From NCBI GenBank assembly GCA_000231825.2, contig JH720300.1, forward strand, positions 298,178 to 362,177: 64,000 bases of DNA, in the 5' to 3' direction. Under the pieces are notes generated by a model, which was given only the letters and a program-made list of their open reading frames with translations, made no database searches and was not told where the DNA came from. Shown here one piece after another: positions 61,551 through 64,000 of the stretch (the stretch's first letter is position 1; every line of letters starts with the position of its first letter). Both the position numbers and the translations under genes were made by a program. Source of the DNA: Tetrahymena elliotti 4EA (taxonomy: Eukaryota > Ciliophora > Oligohymenophorea > Hymenostomatida > Tetrahymenidae).

Positions 61551-64000
61551 ATGAGCACATCCACAGAATTTATGCAATATTTGAAATAGTTTTTAGACCC
61601 TCTTCTTATTAAGGAAGACATCAGCAACTTTGATAGAAGCATTATCCAAATTGAGTTGAAGAAGTCCTTTGAAGGCATTAATGAAAATGACGAGTCTCAG
61701 CTTCTCTTCAATTTGTTGTTAAAGAAATGCATTCAAATCAGTGATAATTTAGAAAATAATGTAGAACAAGGCAAAAAAGAACTAAGAGAACTTCTTGAAG
61801 TAGTAAAGGATTAGCAAAAGACTATCTTCTAAGTATTCTATACCCTTTTAACTCTCTTTTTAAAGGAGACTTGGACTGGCCCTTCATTTTTAACTACTGA
61901 CTCAGTTAGAAAAATGAAATTAGAAAAAAGAAGTCTTAATTAAGTTTTTCAAAACAAGAAATATCCTACTTACGATTTTAGCAATGTTATCACAAAACAC
62001 AATTTAGAAAAGTTTATTCCTGCTGATATCAATACTTATAATTATAAATTCATCAAAACGGCTTATTTCTTGAATCGTTTTGACTCCAAAATTATCTCCA
62101 GTCTCGAAGTTGATTCTGAAAATTGGCCTCGTCTTTTACCATTATCTCATGTCTTCATAGTATTAGTAGAAATTATTTCTTATTTAAATGAATTAGATAA
62201 TAATAATCCTTTCTATGTTCTTTATCTTGCTCGTACCAAGTTCATTCACTCATAAATGCTCTTCCTCCCTACTGGTACTTTGTATCCCTAAGTCATTGAA
62301 AACTATTCCAAGTTTTTCAACTAGCTCAAGGAATTATAATTCAAATTACCCCGTTAGACTCTATCCAACTTATACATAGAAAATTCTCATGCTCTTTTAT
62401 TCTATTACAAATACAGCTCATCAAAGAAGTCCTTAGCAATTTCCCAAGTAAATAGTTTGAAATAAAATTTAACCTCAGCAAAATTTTTTTAAAAACATAA
62501 AAACATATTTGAAGTATTCTATCAAATTTAGTAGAAATTAGATTTAATATTTTTGGATCTATTTATTTAGCTAGTAAATAATAAAAATGAAAAAAGCAAG
62601 CAAGAAGAATTAGCTGAAATAATTTTTAACCCAAAAACACAAATGAATTTATTTTTATTTAACTTAAAAAGGAATTATTGAGAATTGAGTTCAATCTAAC
62701 AGGTAGAATGGGTAAACGTACAAAATATTAAACATTTAACACATGCTAGTTAGTAGTTTAAGCTTTTGAAAAAGAAGAAGGTGAAGAAAACAAACCACAA
62801 GATGTTGAAGAAGAAGAAGAAGTTAAGATTGATAAGGAAGAATTAAAGATTATTGAAGAAGAATAAAAAGATTAAGTTGATGCTAAGAAATTAATTAATG
62901 AAATGTAACTTAATATTGCTCCTTAAAACATATCGCTTGATGAAGAATGCGTTCTTTTAGAAAAGCCTGTTATTGATGAAAATGATGAATTTAATAAAAG
63001 TGATATCATCAAAAAAGATGAAAAATCTGAATTAAATATTTATGAATAAGTACTTGTTCTTGGTATTATGAAGCATCACGAAATAGTTAATCCTCATGAT
63101 GATTTATATCATGAATATATCCAAGTAAATTCATTTTAAATAAATATAAATTTTGTGGTGTTTAATCATGTTATTTGGAAAAAAACAGGCTTATTGCAAT
63201 TTATTGATTGATAGAAGTTTGAACTGGATGGTCTTCTCTTGTGGTTTATTATATAGATCACTTAATGAATATATTAGATTTAAGAAAATGGAAAGAGCTC
63301 TTTTACAAATGTAAACTTTAGTAGATTAATATAATGATGGTCTACCTACTTGCTATGACAGAATGAAGTATTTATTCTCTTTGAACTACCCTCACTACTT
63401 TGACTTGCAAAAGACTCTTGCTGAAAAGTATATGAAAGTAGGTATTGTCATGTCTGGCTGCTAAATTTTTGAAAGACTTGGTATGCATGAAGAATGTGTT
63501 GAATGCTTGCAATCAGCAGGACACAATGATAGAGCTAAAAAGCTTGCCGAATAGCACATAAATGTATTCATTTTATTCTATAAAATTTGTTTTTAATTGT
63601 TTTTTTTTATTTAGAATCCCACTCCTAAATTGCTTTGCATTTATGCTGAATTAACAAAAGATATTAAATACTTTAAGTAAGCATGGAAACTTTCAGGTAA
63701 GAAGTATGCTAGAGCTTAGAGATCCTTAGGTAGAGCTTACTTCTACTCAAATATGTTTGATAAATCTATTAAGGCTTTTAAGAAGGCTGTATCAATTAAT
63801 AGATATAACACTGCTCCTTGGTTCACAATGGGATGTGCTTATATCAAAATAAATGATTTATAAAATGCTGCTAACTGTTTCAGTACTGTTGTATCAATTA
63901 ATGAGGCAGATGGTGAATCATGGGCAAATCTTTCTTCTTGTTTAATGAAATTGGGTAAAAAATCTGAAGCATTAAGCACTCTTGAATAAGCAACAAAATA
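61551..64000 (+). CDS. TTC27: TTC27 / EMW1 orthologue, TPR protein (3' end beyond window)
   Basis: TTC27 (yeast Emw1) is a conserved tetratricopeptide-repeat protein; the yeast protein is essential and linked to cell-wall integrity, and its exact role is unclear. ATG at 61551; the long N-terminal alpha-helical domain includes TWTGPSFLTTDSVRKMKLEK. An acidic linker (about 62765-62900, VEEEEEVKIDKEE) is followed by the conserved middle part (WMVFSCGLLYRSLNEYIRFK, MERALLQMQTLVDQYND). The diagnostic TPR region matches the human protein (LSRYRSARAQRSKALLHLR): AWKLSGKKYARAQRSLGRAY, then AVSINRYNTAPWFTMGCAYI and ADGESWANLSSCLMKLGKKS. Introns lie at about 62450-62660, 63125-63185 and 63565-63615. The frame is still open at 64000, so the last TPRs are missing from the window. 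Confidence 0.9.

Noticed and set aside
1..64000. tRNA, rRNA, telomeric repeats, CRISPR arrays, insertion sequences
   Set aside because: I looked for conserved tRNA arms, C4A2 telomere repeats, spaced direct repeats and transposase motifs and found none.

Overview
The window reads as macronuclear DNA of a ciliate, most likely Tetrahymena or a close relative. It is extremely AT-rich. Every convincing gene needs TAA and TAG read as glutamine, with TGA the only stop. Introns are short, AT-rich and mostly GT...AG. There are no operons, ribosome-binding sites, tRNAs, rRNAs, CRISPR arrays or insertion sequences that I can see. Because UAA/UAG are sense, standard-code ORFs are mostly fragments or shadows. 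Gene models here were re-read by hand with the ciliate code; outer boundaries are firmer than individual intron edges.

Left part (1-22 kb, plus 28.7-36.3 kb): the tail of a membrane protein, a decayed protein kinase/MORN-repeat pseudogene, then two very large tandem paralogues (3474-10812 and 11615-19503). A third copy lies at 28727-36329. Each has a signal peptide, a Gly/Trp/Cys N-terminal domain, a long run of cysteine-rich (CxxC, furin/growth-factor-receptor-like) repeats, a C-terminal multi-pass membrane block and a long Q/N/K-rich cytoplasmic tail. They look like large surface or vesicle membrane proteins. A leucine-rich-repeat gene and a minus-strand eukaryotic SecA-like helicase with a Q/N-rich N-terminus sit between copies two and three.

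Middle (36.9-49 kb): a small coiled-coil protein, an HflX-family (GTPBP6-like) GTPase probably of mitochondria, a WASH-complex subunit 3 (CCDC53) orthologue with a large poly-proline repeat insertion, and a cyclic-nucleotide-binding-domain K+ channel.

Right part (49-64 kb): a doubtful small minus-strand gene, a mitoferrin-type mitochondrial carrier, a PARP-type zinc finger plus PADR1 protein with no catalytic domain, a kelch-repeat protein, and the 5' part of a TTC27 (EMW1) orthologue running off the window end. Apart from the three paralogues the genes are functionally unrelated, as expected for a ciliate chromosome. The most unusual items are the SecA-like gene, the cysteine-rich paralogue family with its conserved over-sized intron, the poly-proline WASHC3 and the catalytic-domain-free PARP-like zinc-finger protein.
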